Program-made: the position numbers and the translations under genes
Assembly (NCBI RefSeq): GCF_014472415.1
Contig: NZ_JACSZV010000019.1
Coordinates: 1-64,000, forward strand
From: Pseudomonas sp. N40(2020)
GTDB lineage: Bacteria; Pseudomonadota; Gammaproteobacteria; Pseudomonadales; Pseudomonadaceae
Length of the DNA stretch: 64,000 bases
Reading direction: 5' to 3'
The notes under the pieces: generated by a model
Told to the model about the DNA's origin: nothing
Databases searched by the model: none
Seen by the model: the letters and a program-made list of their open reading frames with translations, nothing else
Shown: positions 8,317-17,137 of the stretch, piece by piece
Layout: every line of letters begins with the position of its first letter
Numbering within the stretch: position 1 is the first letter of the stretch

Positions 8317-9723
8317 ATGGGCCTGAATAACCAGTGGATGCAACGCGATCTCGCGGTGCTGTGGCATCCCTGCACCCAGATGAAAGACCACGAGCAGCTG
8401 CCGCTGATCCCGATCAAGCGCGGCGAAGGCGTCTGGCTCGAAGACTTCGAAGGCAAGCGCTACCTCGACGCGGTCAGCTCCTGGTGGGTCAACGTGTTCG
8501 GCCACGCCAACCCGCGAATCAACCAGCGCATCAAGGATCAGGTCGATCAACTGGAGCACGTGATTCTCGCCGGTTTCAGCCATCAACCGGTGATCGAGCT
8601 GTCCGAGCGTCTGGTAAAGATGACGCCGCAAGGCCTGAACCGGGTGTTCTACGCCGATAACGGTTCGTCCTGCATCGAAGTCGCGCTGAAAATGAGCTTT
8701 CACTACTGGCTCAATCGCGGCCAGCCAAACAAGAAGCGCTTCGTTACCCTGACCAACAGCTACCACGGCGAGACCATGGCGGCGATGGCAGTCGGTGACG
8801 TGCCGCTGTTCACCGAAACCTATAAAGCCCTGCTGATGGACACCATCAAGGTGCCGAGCCCGGATTGCTACCTGCGCCCCGAAGGCATGAGCTGGGAAGA
8901 ACACTCGCGCAATATGTTCGCGGCGATGGAACAGACACTGGCTGAGAATCACGACAGCGTTGCAGCCGTGATCGTCGAACCGTTGATCCAGGGCGCCGGC
9001 GGCATGCGCATGTATCACCCGGTGTATCTCAAGCTGCTGCGCGAAGCCTGCGACCGTTATGGCGTGCACCTGATCCACGACGAAATCGCCGTCGGCTTTG
9101 GCCGCACCGGCACCATGTTCGCCTGTGAACAGGCCGGCATCCGTCCGGACTTCCTCTGCCTGTCCAAGGCCCTGACCGGCGGCTACCTGCCGCTGGCGGC
9201 GTGCCTGACCACCGACGAGGTCTACAGCGCGTTCTACGACGACTATCCGACCCTGCGCGCCTTCCTCCACTCGCACAGCTACACCGGCAACCCGCTGGCC
9301 TGTGCGGCGGCGTTGGCGACGCTGGATATCTTCGAGCAGGACAACGTGATCGAGAACAACAAGGCGCTCGCCCAACGCATGGCGTCGGCCACCGCGCATC
9401 TGGTCGATCACCCGAACGTGTCGGAAGTGCGCCAGACCGGCATGGTGCTGGCCATCGAGATGGTCAAGGATAAAGCCAGCAAAGAGGCCTACCCTTGGCA
9501 GGAACGTCGTGGCTTGAAGGTGTTCCAGCATGCGCTGGAGCGTGGCGCGTTGCTGCGTCCGCTGGGCAGCGTGGTGTATTTCCTGCCGCCCTACGTGATT
9601 ACCCCGGAGCAGATCGACTTCCTCGCCGACGTCGCCAGCGAAGGCATCGACATCGCTACGCGTGACAGCGTCAACGTGGCGGTGCCGAAAGATTTCCATC
9701 CCGGATTCCGTGATCCGGGCTGA
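8317..9723 (+). CDS. bioA: Adenosylmethionine-8-amino-7-oxononanoate aminotransferase
   Basis: BioA makes 7,8-diaminononanoate from KAPA using S-adenosylmethionine as amino donor, the third step of biotin synthesis; it uses PLP. Visible are the DAVSSWWVNVFGHANPRI motif, GSSCIEVALKM, SYHGETMAAMAVGD, the PLP aspartate in LIHDEIAVGFGRTG, and the Schiff-base lysine in CLSKALTGGYLPLAA. The length of 468 residues matches the family. The start at 8317 follows GAGGAGA at the right distance. The other bio genes are not in the window, as is usual in pseudomonads where bioA stands apart. Confidence 0.95.
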   Translation: MGLNNQWMQRDLAVLWHPCTQMKDHEQLPLIPIKRGEGVWLEDFEGKRYLDAVSSWWVNVFGHANPRINQRIKDQVDQLEHVILAGFSHQPVIELSERLVKMTPQGLNRVFYADNGSSCIEVALKMSFHYWLNRGQPNKKRFVTLTNSYHGETMAAMAVGDVPLFTETYKALLMDTIKVPSPDCYLRPEGMSWEEHSRNMFAAMEQTLAENHDSVAAVIVEPLIQGAGGMRMYHPVYLKLLREACDRYGVHLIHDEIAVGFGRTGTMFACEQAGIRPDFLCLSKALTGGYLPLAACLTTDEVYSAFYDDYPTLRAFLHSHSYTGNPLACAAALATLDIFEQDNVIENNKALAQRMASATAHLVDHPNVSEVRQTGMVLAIEMVKDKASKEAYPWQERRGLKVFQHALERGALLRPLGSVVYFLPPYVITPEQIDFLADVASEGIDIATRDSVNVAVPKDFHPGFRDPG

Positions 9724-9763
9724 TCTATTTCACTTAAGCTTCAGCGGTGACCGGACTATCGTC

Positions 9764-9827
9764 ATCGCTGGCAAGCCAGCTCCCACAGGTTCTGCGCAGT
9801 CCTTGTGGGAGCTGGCTTGCCAGCGAT
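9764..9827. repeat. Intergenic palindrome (family B), bioA-rsmE
   Basis: Two 24-base arms of the type atcgctggcaagccagctcc / ggagctggcttgccagcgat face each other around a 14-base loop. Half copies occur at about 10590 and 19792. It lies between two genes on the same strand and could fold in the transcript. Confidence 0.85.
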
Positions 9828-9866
9828 GGGGCCGCCAGACTTTTACACTTTTTACAGAGACCCCGC

Positions 9867-10586
9867 ATGAGACTGTCCCGCTTCTTTATCGACGCCCCGC
9901 TGAGCACCGGCCAACACGAATTGCCGGAAGCTCAGGCGCATTACATCAGCCGCGTGCTGCGCATGGCCGAGGGCGATGCGGTGCAGATGTTCGACGGCTC
10001 CGGCCATGAGTTTCGCGGATCGCTGGTGGAAGTCGGCAAGAAACGCGTCGTCGTGCAGATCGACGAGCAACTTGCCGGGCAGATCGAATCGCCGCTGCAA
10101 ATCCACCTCGGCCAAGGCCTGTCCCGTGGCGAGCGAATGGACTGGGCGATTCAGAAAGCCACCGAACTGGGCGTCACTGAAATCACCCCGATCTTCAGCG
10201 AGCGCTGCGAAGTGCGCCTGAAGGACGAACGCGCCGACAAACGCCTGCTCCACTGGCGCCAGGTGGCGATCAGCGCTTGTGAGCAATGCGGGCGTTCGCG
10301 GGTGCCGGTGATTCATCCGCCGGTGCTGTTGGCAGACTGGATCAAGCAGACTGAAGCTGATCTGAAGCTAGTACTGCATCCAATAGCTGAGCCGATGGTG
10401 AGCCATGCAAAACCTTCGACACTGGCGTTCCTGATCGGGCCGGAGGGTGGGTTGTCCGATGCCGAGGTCGAGCAGGCCAGGGGCAACGGCTTCCACGCCG
10501 CCCGCCTCGGCCCACGAGTGTTGCGCACTGAGACCGCGCCGGTGGTTGCACTGGCGGTGGCCCAGCAACTTTGGGGTGATTTCTAG
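9867..10586 (+). CDS. rsmE: 16S rRNA (uracil-1498-N3)-methyltransferase
   Basis: RsmE methylates N3 of U1498 in 16S rRNA using S-adenosylmethionine. The 239-residue product has the N-terminal PUA-like part (MRLSRFFIDAPLSTGQ, HYISRVLRMAEGDAVQMFDG) and the C-terminal SPOUT knot: KATELGVTEITPIFSERCEV, AFLIGPEGGLSDAEVEQA and LGPRVLRTETAPVVAL. The frame is open upstream to 9747, but that part comes from the palindromic repeat, so the ATG at 9867 is used. Confidence 0.95.
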   Translation: MRLSRFFIDAPLSTGQHELPEAQAHYISRVLRMAEGDAVQMFDGSGHEFRGSLVEVGKKRVVVQIDEQLAGQIESPLQIHLGQGLSRGERMDWAIQKATELGVTEITPIFSERCEVRLKDERADKRLLHWRQVAISACEQCGRSRVPVIHPPVLLADWIKQTEADLKLVLHPIAEPMVSHAKPSTLAFLIGPEGGLSDAEVEQARGNGFHAARLGPRVLRTETAPVVALAVAQQLWGDF

Positions 10587-10627
10587 GGCGCCATCGCTGG
10601 CAAGCCAGCGATTAGTCGCACCTCGGT

Positions 10628-11245
10628 CTACAAGACGTAAAACATAATCGCCACAAAGTGCAGCAAGCTCCCGGCAATCACAAACAGATGCCAGATCCCG
10701 TGCGCATGCCGCAACCGGTGATCCAGGGCAAAAAAGACAATCCCCACGGTGTACAAAACCCCGCCCGTGGCCAGCCAGGCGAAACCGGTGGTGCCCAGTG
10801 CCGCCAATAACGGCTTGACCGCCACCAGCACAATCCAGCCCATCACCGCGTAGATCACAATCGACAGAATCCGCGCCTCGGAGCGCGGTTTGATCTCTTG
10901 CAGAATACCGATCAGCGCCAGCCCCCAGACAATCCCGAACAACGTCCAGCCCCACGGCCCGCGCAGGGTCACCAGACAGAACGGCGTGTAACTCCCGGCG
11001 ATCAGCAGGTAGATCGAAAAGTGATCGACCTTCTTCATGATCGCTTTCTTGCGCCCGCGCACGCTGTGGTACACGGTCGATGCGCTGTAGAGCACCAGCA
11101 AGGTAAAGGCGTAAATCGCCACACTGACAATCTTCCAGGGACTGCCATCCAGACAGGCAATCACCAGCATCCACACCCCACCGATAAAAGCCGCCACCGC
11201 CCCGACCAGATGCGTCCAGGCGTTCAATCGTTCCCCGTGATACAT
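10628..11245 (-). CDS. Hemolysin III/TrhA (PAQR-like) membrane protein
   Basis: The 205-residue protein has about seven hydrophobic segments and the conserved polar motifs of the family: SASTVYHSV near residue 55, DHFSIYLLIAGSYTPF near 75, and HAHGIWHLFVIAGSLLHF near the end, whose Ser, His and Asp residues are thought to bind a metal. These proteins are integral inner-membrane proteins; TrhA in E. coli takes part in membrane energetics, and the old hemolysin name reflects B. cereus work. The function in this organism is unknown. It is divergent from mdcR. Confidence 0.88.
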   Translation of the reverse strand: MYHGERLNAWTHLVGAVAAFIGGVWMLVIACLDGSPWKIVSVAIYAFTLLVLYSASTVYHSVRGRKKAIMKKVDHFSIYLLIAGSYTPFCLVTLRGPWGWTLFGIVWGLALIGILQEIKPRSEARILSIVIYAVMGWIVLVAVKPLLAALGTTGFAWLATGGVLYTVGIVFFALDHRLRHAHGIWHLFVIAGSLLHFVAIMFYVL

Positions 11246-11331
11246 GTATCGCTCACCTCAAATTCGTTACCGCAGCGCGCAAGGCTCGGGCCTTGAGCGT
11301 AAAAGCGCAATGTTTCCGTTAAACATGATCT

Positions 11332-11365
11332 CCTGTAGGCGCTGCCCAAGGCTGCGATCTTTTGA
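11332..11365. repeat. Half copy of the family A palindrome upstream of mdcR
   Basis: The stretch contains tcctgtaggcgctgcccaaggctgcgatctttt, one arm of the family A element in inverted orientation, without a partner arm. It lies between trhA-like and mdcR, and may have been a complete element. Confidence 0.6.
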
Positions 11366-11407
11366 TCTTCCGTGCACAATCGGCCGACATAAAAAAGAGT
11401 CCGCGCC

Positions 11408-12322
11408 ATGTTGATCGACGAAGAGTTGACCCTGAAAAAACTCGAGGTGTTCCTCGCCTTCATGCGCACCGGCAATCTGGCCCGCGCCGCTGCGGAGTTG
11501 CAGACCAGCAACGTCAGCGTGCACCGCGCGATTCATTCGCTGGAAAGCGCCCTGCGCTGCCCGCTGTTCAAACACGAAGGGCGCAACCTGACGCCGCTGG
11601 AAAGTGCCTATGTGCTGGAAGAACGCGCACAGAAGCTGATTCAGGACGTGGTCGAAAGCGTGCGCCTGACCCGCGAAGCCGCCGGGTTCTCCGCAGAACG
11701 CTTCAAGCTGGGCTCGCTGTACTCGCTGACAGTGAAGACCGTGCCGCAACTGATCATGGGCCTGAAGATCCGTCGCAGCGAACTCAACATCGACCTGATC
11801 CTCGGCTCGAACATCGACCTGCTCTACAAGCTGAAAAACATGGAAGTCGACGCGATCCTGGTGTCGCTGGACGACAGCATCAACGACCCGGACTGCGAGC
11901 AGATTGCGCTGTTCTCCGACGACATCTTCCTCGCCACGCCAGCAGATTCACGGTTCGCCCAGCGCAGTGAAGTCGATCTGGCAGAAGTTCGCGACGAAAC
12001 CTTCATCACCCTGACCCAAGGCTTCGCCACCCATCAGGACGGCAATCGGGTGTTCAAGCAGGCTGGGTTCGAACCGAAGGTGGCGATGCAGGTGAATGAC
12101 ATCTTCACGCTGTTGAGCATGGTCAGTTCCGGGGTGGGTTATGCGCTGCTGCCGGGAAGGATTGCGGCGGTGTATGAGAATCGGGTGAAGCTGATTCCGT
12201 TGCAGGAGAAGTACCGGTTGCAGCAGCACATTGGCGTGGTGTTTCTGAAGGCCAAGGAGCGCGATCCGAATTTGCTGGCGTTGTTGGCGGAGTGTCGGAT
12301 GTATGCCAATCGGCAGGCTTGA
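11408..12322 (+). CDS. mdcR: LysR-type regulator of malonate utilisation
   Basis: The 304-residue protein has the LysR helix-turn-helix at the N-terminus (LKKLEVFLAFMRTGNLARAAAELQTSNVSVHRAIHSLE, residues about 9-46). The ligand-binding region then runs from about residue 90 to the end. It lies convergent to the mdc operon. MdcR homologues activate malonate decarboxylase genes when malonate is present, and the location makes that role very likely. A candidate binding palindrome is at 19761-19775 upstream of mdcA, and a lone AGCGTAA half site lies at 11296-11302 in front of mdcR itself. Confidence 0.88.
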   Translation: MLIDEELTLKKLEVFLAFMRTGNLARAAAELQTSNVSVHRAIHSLESALRCPLFKHEGRNLTPLESAYVLEERAQKLIQDVVESVRLTREAAGFSAERFKLGSLYSLTVKTVPQLIMGLKIRRSELNIDLILGSNIDLLYKLKNMEVDAILVSLDDSINDPDCEQIALFSDDIFLATPADSRFAQRSEVDLAEVRDETFITLTQGFATHQDGNRVFKQAGFEPKVAMQVNDIFTLLSMVSSGVGYALLPGRIAAVYENRVKLIPLQEKYRLQQHIGVVFLKAKERDPNLLALLAECRMYANRQA

Positions 12323-12334
12323 GACCGTGTCGTC

Positions 12335-12405
12335 TCCTTCGCGAGCAGGCTCGCTCCCACAGTTGGAATGCATTTCCCTGTGGGAGCGAGCCTGCTAGCG
12401 AAGGC
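12335..12405. repeat. Intergenic palindrome (family B), mdcR-mdcM
   Basis: Arms ttcgcgagcaggctcgctcc and ggagcgagcctgctagcgaa face each other around the unique spacer. It lies between two convergent genes and may act as the shared terminator region. Confidence 0.85.
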
Positions 12406-12433
12406 GTCAGCCCAGACGACTCAAAACCCGAAC

Positions 12434-13198
12434 CTAGCCAACAATCGCGCGAACAATAAAGAACAGCAACGAAGGCCCAAGCAAGCACCCAAGCCCGGTG
12501 TGGAACGTCGCCGTCAGCGCCCCATAAGGCACCAACCGCCGATCCGTCGCCGCCAGCCCGGCAGTCACACCACTCACCGTCCCGGCCAACCCGCCAAACA
12601 CCATCGCCGAACGCGGGTTATCCAGGCCCATCCAGCGCGCCGCGACCGGCGTGCCGACCATCACCAGAATCGCCTTGATCAACCCGGTGGCAATCGACAG
12701 CGCCATCACATCCGAACTCGCACCAATCGCCGCACCGGTCACAGGGCCAACGATGTAGGTCACCGCGCCAGCGCCGATGGTGGTCATGCTCACCGCATCG
12801 CGATAACCAAACGCCCAGGCCATGCTCGCGCCGACAATGAACGGCAGGATCGTGCCCAGCAACAACGCAATCACCCCGATCGTCCCGGCCTTTTTCGCCT
12901 CGGTCGCCTGCACTTCAAACGCGGTGGCAACAATCGCGAAATCACGCAGCATTGCCCCGCCCATCAGGCCGATGCCGGAGAACAGCGTCAGATCCGCCAA
13001 ACCTTTCTGCCCGCCCGTCATGGTGCCGCCGACCCACGCCAGCACCAGACCGATGACGATGGCAATCGCCGAGCCGTGAATGCGTCCGAAAGTCAGGCGT
13101 TTGGAGAGAACCACCGACACCCACATGATCACGCCGACAAAAGCGAAGGCAGTGATCAGACCGTTGTGTTCCAGACCTTTTTCAATGAGATCCCACAT
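12434..13198 (-). CDS. mdcM: Malonate transporter subunit MadM
   Basis: MdcM is the larger of two membrane subunits of a malonate/Na+ or H+ carrier. The 254 residues make about seven to nine hydrophobic segments, with typical GLVLAWVGGTMTGGQKGLADL, GIGLMGGAMLRDFAIVATAF and FGGLAGTVSGVTAGLAATDRRLVPYG stretches. It is the last gene of the mdc operon and directly follows mdcL with one base between the mdcL stop and its ATG. Confidence 0.92.
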   Translation of the reverse strand: MWDLIEKGLEHNGLITAFAFVGVIMWVSVVLSKRLTFGRIHGSAIAIVIGLVLAWVGGTMTGGQKGLADLTLFSGIGLMGGAMLRDFAIVATAFEVQATEAKKAGTIGVIALLLGTILPFIVGASMAWAFGYRDAVSMTTIGAGAVTYIVGPVTGAAIGASSDVMALSIATGLIKAILVMVGTPVAARWMGLDNPRSAMVFGGLAGTVSGVTAGLAATDRRLVPYGALTATFHTGLGCLLGPSLLFFIVRAIVG

Positions 13199-13199
13199 A

Positions 13200-13616
13200 T
13201 CAGCGACCTCCTACCGGCGTGCCGACCGGAGAGATTTCCGCCGGCTCGTCAGGCAGTGGCTCGCCCTTGTGAGTGCGGCTGATCAGGGCAATCGTAAAAC
13301 CGCAGACCACCACCGAACCAATCGCCGCCAGCACTGCGACCGTGCCGCCGTGCAGCGCGGTGACGACGTTCTGTTGCGCGGCCATCGCCACCACCACCGG
13401 AATGTACATGGCGCCCCAGAAGCCGACGCCCATCTCGCACTCCTTGGTCATGCCGCCGCGTTTCTGCATCCACAACCGCGCGCAGATCAACAGGATCATC
13501 GCGATGCCGACCCCGCCGACGTTGGATTTGACGCCCAGCAACACGCCGAGCATGTCGCCCATGATCACCCCTGCCAGCGTACAGATCGCCAACAGCGCCA
13601 CACCGTAAATAATCAT
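13200..13616 (-). CDS. mdcL: Malonate transporter subunit MadL
   Basis: MdcL is the smaller membrane subunit of the malonate carrier. The 138 residues hold four hydrophobic stretches: MIIYGVALLAICTLAGVIMG, NVGGVGIAMILLICARLWM, WGAMYIPVVVAMAAQQNVV and GTVAVLAAIGSVVVCGFTIAL. The frame continues upstream to 13739, but that part is not membrane-like, and the ATG at 13616 starts the expected MIIYGVAL. Its C-terminal tail is hydrophilic. The gap to mdcH is 64 bases, the largest in the operon. Confidence 0.92.
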   Translation of the reverse strand: MIIYGVALLAICTLAGVIMGDMLGVLLGVKSNVGGVGIAMILLICARLWMQKRGGMTKECEMGVGFWGAMYIPVVVAMAAQQNVVTALHGGTVAVLAAIGSVVVCGFTIALISRTHKGEPLPDEPAEISPVGTPVGGR

Positions 13617-13680
13617 TGTTGTAGTCCTCAAAGTGCATCGTCGAATGTTGTTTTTGTTGTTCGAAGCTTGAGTCGGCGTT

Positions 13681-14601
13681 TTAGGTTCGGCGGCTTCCCT
13701 CCTCACGCAACAGCGCCTGCAAGGTGTCGAGGCGAGCACTGTCGAAGGCAGTGACGGTGCCTTGCTCGAACACCCGGCGCGCCAGCCCGGTCAGCACCGC
13801 ACCGGGCGGCAGTTCGATCTGTAGCCGCACGCCGCGCTCGTAGGCGCTTTGCACGGTGCCGCGCCAATCCACGATGCGACACATGTTGTAAGCGAGATCG
13901 TCGCGCAGGGCATCGACCTTGATTACCGGGCGCGCGCGGCTGCCGCTCAGGTAGGCGATTTTCGGGGCTTGCAGTTGTACTTTGGCGAAGGCTTCGGCGA
14001 GGGTTTGCGCCGGTTTTTCAAGCAGCGGACAGTGCGACGGCACGCTGACTGCCAGACGTTTCGCCAGACCCGCGCCACGGCTGCGCGCGAGTTCGGCCAC
14101 CGCTTGCATCGCCTTGTCGCTGCCGGCAATCACCACCTGGTTATCGGCATTGATATTGGCCAGATAAACCGGCGTTTCGGCGCTGTGAACTTGCCCCAGC
14201 AACGTTTCGACGGTGGACAGTTGCAGACCGATGATCGCGGTCATGCCAAAGCCCTGTGGATAAGCCTGTTGCATCAACTCACCGCGCAGGCTGACCAGAT
14301 GCAGCGCATCACTGAAGCTCAAGGCCCCGGCCACCACCGCTGCGGGGTAAGCACCGATGGACAGGCCGGCGACATAGTCCGCGTTCAAACTGTCCTGCAA
14401 CAACTGTCGCGAAGCCGCGACACCGGCGATCAGCAGGCAGAGCTGCACCGCCCTTGTACTGCGCAGCGCTTCGGCAGAATCAAGCAGCAAGACATCTTCA
14501 CCCAGCACATCACTGGCCTCGGTCAACGTTTCCCGAGGCAAACGCTGGAGCATGCCCGGTTGCTGCGCGCCCTGACCGGGGAACACCAACAGACTGCTCA
14601 T
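13681..14601 (-). CDS. mdcH: Malonate decarboxylase: malonyl-CoA:ACP transacylase
   Basis: MdcH loads malonyl groups onto the acyl carrier subunit MdcC, starting the decarboxylation cycle. The 306-residue protein shows the acyltransferase motifs FPGQGAQQPGM (oxyanion region near residue 8), GLSIGAYPAAVVAG with the nucleophilic serine, and SVPSHCPLLEKPAQTL with the catalytic histidine. The start at 14601 overlaps the mdcG stop by four bases (ATGA). Confidence 0.9.
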   Translation of the reverse strand: MSSLLVFPGQGAQQPGMLQRLPRETLTEASDVLGEDVLLLDSAEALRSTRAVQLCLLIAGVAASRQLLQDSLNADYVAGLSIGAYPAAVVAGALSFSDALHLVSLRGELMQQAYPQGFGMTAIIGLQLSTVETLLGQVHSAETPVYLANINADNQVVIAGSDKAMQAVAELARSRGAGLAKRLAVSVPSHCPLLEKPAQTLAEAFAKVQLQAPKIAYLSGSRARPVIKVDALRDDLAYNMCRIVDWRGTVQSAYERGVRLQIELPPGAVLTGLARRVFEQGTVTAFDSARLDTLQALLREEGSRRT

Positions 14602-15218
14602 GCTGCCTGCTCCTGCGGGTTCCATGGATCAGCAACCAGACACGCCTGATGCGCGCTTTTCAGCAGCACCCGCGCCGAAGTGCTGGCCCATTCACGCAGG
14701 GCTACGGCGCCGAACGGCGTCTGCAATTGCATGTCGACCCGGCACACTGCCTGATCGAAAAGCGCCACCAGTTTGCGCGCCCGATTGCGGGTCAGCCGTT
14801 GCGGTGTGCGCAGGATCAGATCGAGATCGCTACCCTCATGCATCGCCGCAAAACCACTGGCCAATTCAAACCCGGCACTGCCGCTGACGCCCCAGATCCA
14901 ACCGCAATCATCGAGCATCGTCCGCAATTGCTTGAGGGCGCGCATGGCCGGCAGATCACGCTCGCTGTCGACATGACACAACGCCTCCGGACCGACCCGA
15001 CAGCCAATCGAATCAAGCGCCATGAACGCCGCCAAGCGCTGCTCGCGCAATACACCACGCACGCCCACGGCGACAAAACCCTCAGCACTTAACGCACGGC
15101 GCACCACCACCGGTTGCCCGGCGCTGAGCGACTCGACTGCCCACTGCGGCGCATCCGCCGGCAACTGCGCCGGAGTCATGCCCCAGAGCAGGTCGTGGGC
15201 CAGAGGCGTATTCACCAC
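14598..15218 (-). CDS. mdcG: Malonate decarboxylase holo-ACP synthase (phosphoribosyl-dephospho-CoA transferase)
   Basis: MdcG transfers the 2'-(5''-phosphoribosyl)-3'-dephospho-CoA prosthetic group from the MdcB product to MdcC. The 206-residue product has a nucleotidyltransferase-like core, with WGVSGSAGFELASG followed by GSDLDLIL, whose aspartates should bind the metal ion. The start is a GTG at 15218, or an adjacent GTG at 15215; both overlap the mdcE stop. Confidence 0.88.
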   Translation of the reverse strand: MVNTPLAHDLLWGMTPAQLPADAPQWAVESLSAGQPVVVRRALSAEGFVAVGVRGVLREQRLAAFMALDSIGCRVGPEALCHVDSERDLPAMRALKQLRTMLDDCGWIWGVSGSAGFELASGFAAMHEGSDLDLILRTPQRLTRNRARKLVALFDQAVCRVDMQLQTPFGAVALREWASTSARVLLKSAHQACLVADPWNPQEQAA

Positions 15219-15997
15219 TGCGCCCTCAACAGCTCACGCACGCGACTGGACGCTTCACGATTTTTTGCACCGAGACGATTGCTCAAATCATTGCCAGTGA
15301 CATCGCTGATGGCTTGTTTCAAGCACTCGGTCACTCGTGTCAGATCTTCGGCTGTCGGCTGTTCGATCTGCTGCACCGACAGGGTTTCCCAAAGCAGCCC
15401 GAGGCTGGCGTAACTGTCGATGTCATAGGCCATCGGCGGCACACTGGCGGCCAGTGCTTCGAGTTCTTCGACGCTGCGCAAAGTCACCCGCGCCGCCGAT
15501 GCTTTGCCCATCGCATGCACCATCACGCCGGGATCACGCAGGGCGATCAAGCGGTTGGCCTGATAGCCGTGGGCGAGAAACGCACCGGACATGGCTTTGC
15601 CCACCAACAGCGCAATCACCGGATGCCCGGCCAGGCGTGCGCGGGCATAACTGTCCGCCGCACCGGCCAGCGCCTGATGAATGCCGAGGGCTTCTTCGCG
15701 ACGACCATAGGCCTGGCTCGGTACATCGACGATGGCGATCAGTGGACGCTTTTGTGGTTTGTCGCGGTCAGCGTTGATCGCATCGTCGACGGCTTTGGCC
15801 AGGCCCCAGCCTTCCAGCAACCCGACTTCGCCGTTACGGGCACGGGGGAAACGGTTGTCAGGGTCAGCGACGACGGCGATAAAACGCCCGAGTTCAGCAT
15901 CGGCAACCTTCAACGAGGGCGGCAAACCTTCTACAGCTTTCGCGCCCGCGCTCAACGCGTTGAACCAGTTCAAACCGCGCAATGAATAACCACTCAT
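15212..15997 (-). CDS. mdcE: Malonate decarboxylase gamma subunit
   Basis: The 261-residue MdcE is the gamma subunit of the decarboxylase core and forms the carboxyltransferase-type enzyme with MdcD; together they decarboxylate malonyl-MdcC. The sequence has crotonase/carboxyltransferase-like features: RPLIAIVDVPSQAYGRREEALGIHQALAG and IALLVGKAMSGAFLAHGYQANRL. The start ATG at 15997 overlaps the mdcD stop by four bases (ATGA). Confidence 0.9.
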   Translation of the reverse strand: MSGYSLRGLNWFNALSAGAKAVEGLPPSLKVADAELGRFIAVVADPDNRFPRARNGEVGLLEGWGLAKAVDDAINADRDKPQKRPLIAIVDVPSQAYGRREEALGIHQALAGAADSYARARLAGHPVIALLVGKAMSGAFLAHGYQANRLIALRDPGVMVHAMGKASAARVTLRSVEELEALAASVPPMAYDIDSYASLGLLWETLSVQQIEQPTAEDLTRVTECLKQAISDVTGNDLSNRLGAKNREASSRVRELLRAQW

Positions 15998-16845
15998 GAG
16001 CGCTCTCCTTGATACAGATCGCGAACCACCGAAGGCTCGATTTGCTTGTCAGTGTCGAGGCTGGCCAGCCGTTGCAGGAACCAATCGGCCCGCTGACTGC
16101 GCGGTTGCGCTGGCAAGCCTTGTTGCAGCAACTCGCCGACCTGCTGACGAATCTGCGCCACATCATCGGCGGCAAACCGATCCACCAAACCACTGGCAAA
16201 ACGCTGCTCGCCACCGGTCAGGCTCCAGATAAACGGCCGGTCGCGGGAGTCGTATTCCTCGATCCCGGCTTCCTGCTCGATCACCTGCGGGCCATTCAGG
16301 CCCAGGCGTGCTTCCTGGGTCACCAGCAAATAGCTGCACAGCGCAGCGGCAATCGACATGCCGCCGAAGCAACCAACACTGCCTGCCACTACACCCACCA
16401 CCGGTTGGTATTGCTGCAAATCGACAATCGCCGCATGAATATCGGCAATCGCCGCCAAGCCGAGATTGGCTTCCTGCAACCGCACACCGCCGGTTTCCAG
16501 CAGCAACACGGCGCGGGTCGGAATGCCGTTGCGGTTGTCCTCGGCTGCCAGTTCCAGTGCACCGGCAATCTTCGCCCCGCCGACTTCGCCGAGGCTGCCG
16601 CCCTGAAACGCGCCTTCGATGGCCGCGATCACCACCGGCAAACCGTCGAGGCTGCCCTTGGCGATCACCACACCGTCATCGGCTTGCGGCACCACGCCCT
16701 GGCGTTCAAGCCACGGCGACATGACGCGTTGAAACGGGTCGAGCAATTCGCGGAAGGTGCCGGCATCGAGCAAGGCTTTCGCCCGTTGCCGCGCGCCGAG
16801 TTCGACGAAGCTGTGCTTATTGAGCAGCGCTGCGCTGTCAGTCAT
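15994..16845 (-). CDS. mdcD: Malonate decarboxylase beta subunit
   Basis: The beta subunit of the decarboxylase core, partner of MdcE. The 283-residue protein has a carboxyltransferase-like fold with GVVIAKGSLDGLPVVIAAIEGAFQGGSLGEVGGAKIAGAL and TRAVLLLETGGVRLQEANLGLAAIA. A second in-frame start at 16962 was not used, because it lies inside mdcC and the ATG at 16845 begins the expected MTDSAALLNKHSFVELG. It overlaps mdcC by eight bases. Confidence 0.9.
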   Translation of the reverse strand: MTDSAALLNKHSFVELGARQRAKALLDAGTFRELLDPFQRVMSPWLERQGVVPQADDGVVIAKGSLDGLPVVIAAIEGAFQGGSLGEVGGAKIAGALELAAEDNRNGIPTRAVLLLETGGVRLQEANLGLAAIADIHAAIVDLQQYQPVVGVVAGSVGCFGGMSIAAALCSYLLVTQEARLGLNGPQVIEQEAGIEEYDSRDRPFIWSLTGGEQRFASGLVDRFAADDVAQIRQQVGELLQQGLPAQPRSQRADWFLQRLASLDTDKQIEPSVVRDLYQGERS

Positions 16846-17137
16846 GGCCGATCTCCTCGAAACCTTGTTCCAGACGCAAGCGCACCACCCCCGGCGTCGC
16901 GCCGAAATCGTGGATATCGATGGCCATGGCTGGCGGCGTGGTGCCGTCGAACATCCGCGCAAACAGATGCTGCCAGCGCAGTTGTGCGCCGTTGACCGAG
17001 GTTTGCACGTTGATCGTCAACTTGCCGGCCAGCCCCGGTTCGATCAGCACTTCCAGATCACCCGAGCCGACACAACCGACCAGCGCCCGACCGCGAGGCG
17101 GCTGCCCGGCGGGGAATTCAAACGATAGGGTTTCCAT
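16838..17137 (-). CDS. mdcC: Malonate decarboxylase acyl carrier protein (delta subunit)
   Basis: MdcC is the acyl carrier protein that holds the malonyl or acetyl group on its prosthetic group. The 99 residues contain GCVGSGDLEVLIEP, in which Ser25 matches the position known to carry 2'-(5''-phosphoribosyl)-3'-dephospho-CoA in Klebsiella. It is not related to the fatty-acid ACP. The ATG at 17137 shares one base with the mdcB stop (TGATG). Confidence 0.9.
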   Translation of the reverse strand: METLSFEFPAGQPPRGRALVGCVGSGDLEVLIEPGLAGKLTINVQTSVNGAQLRWQHLFARMFDGTTPPAMAIDIHDFGATPGVVRLRLEQGFEEIGHD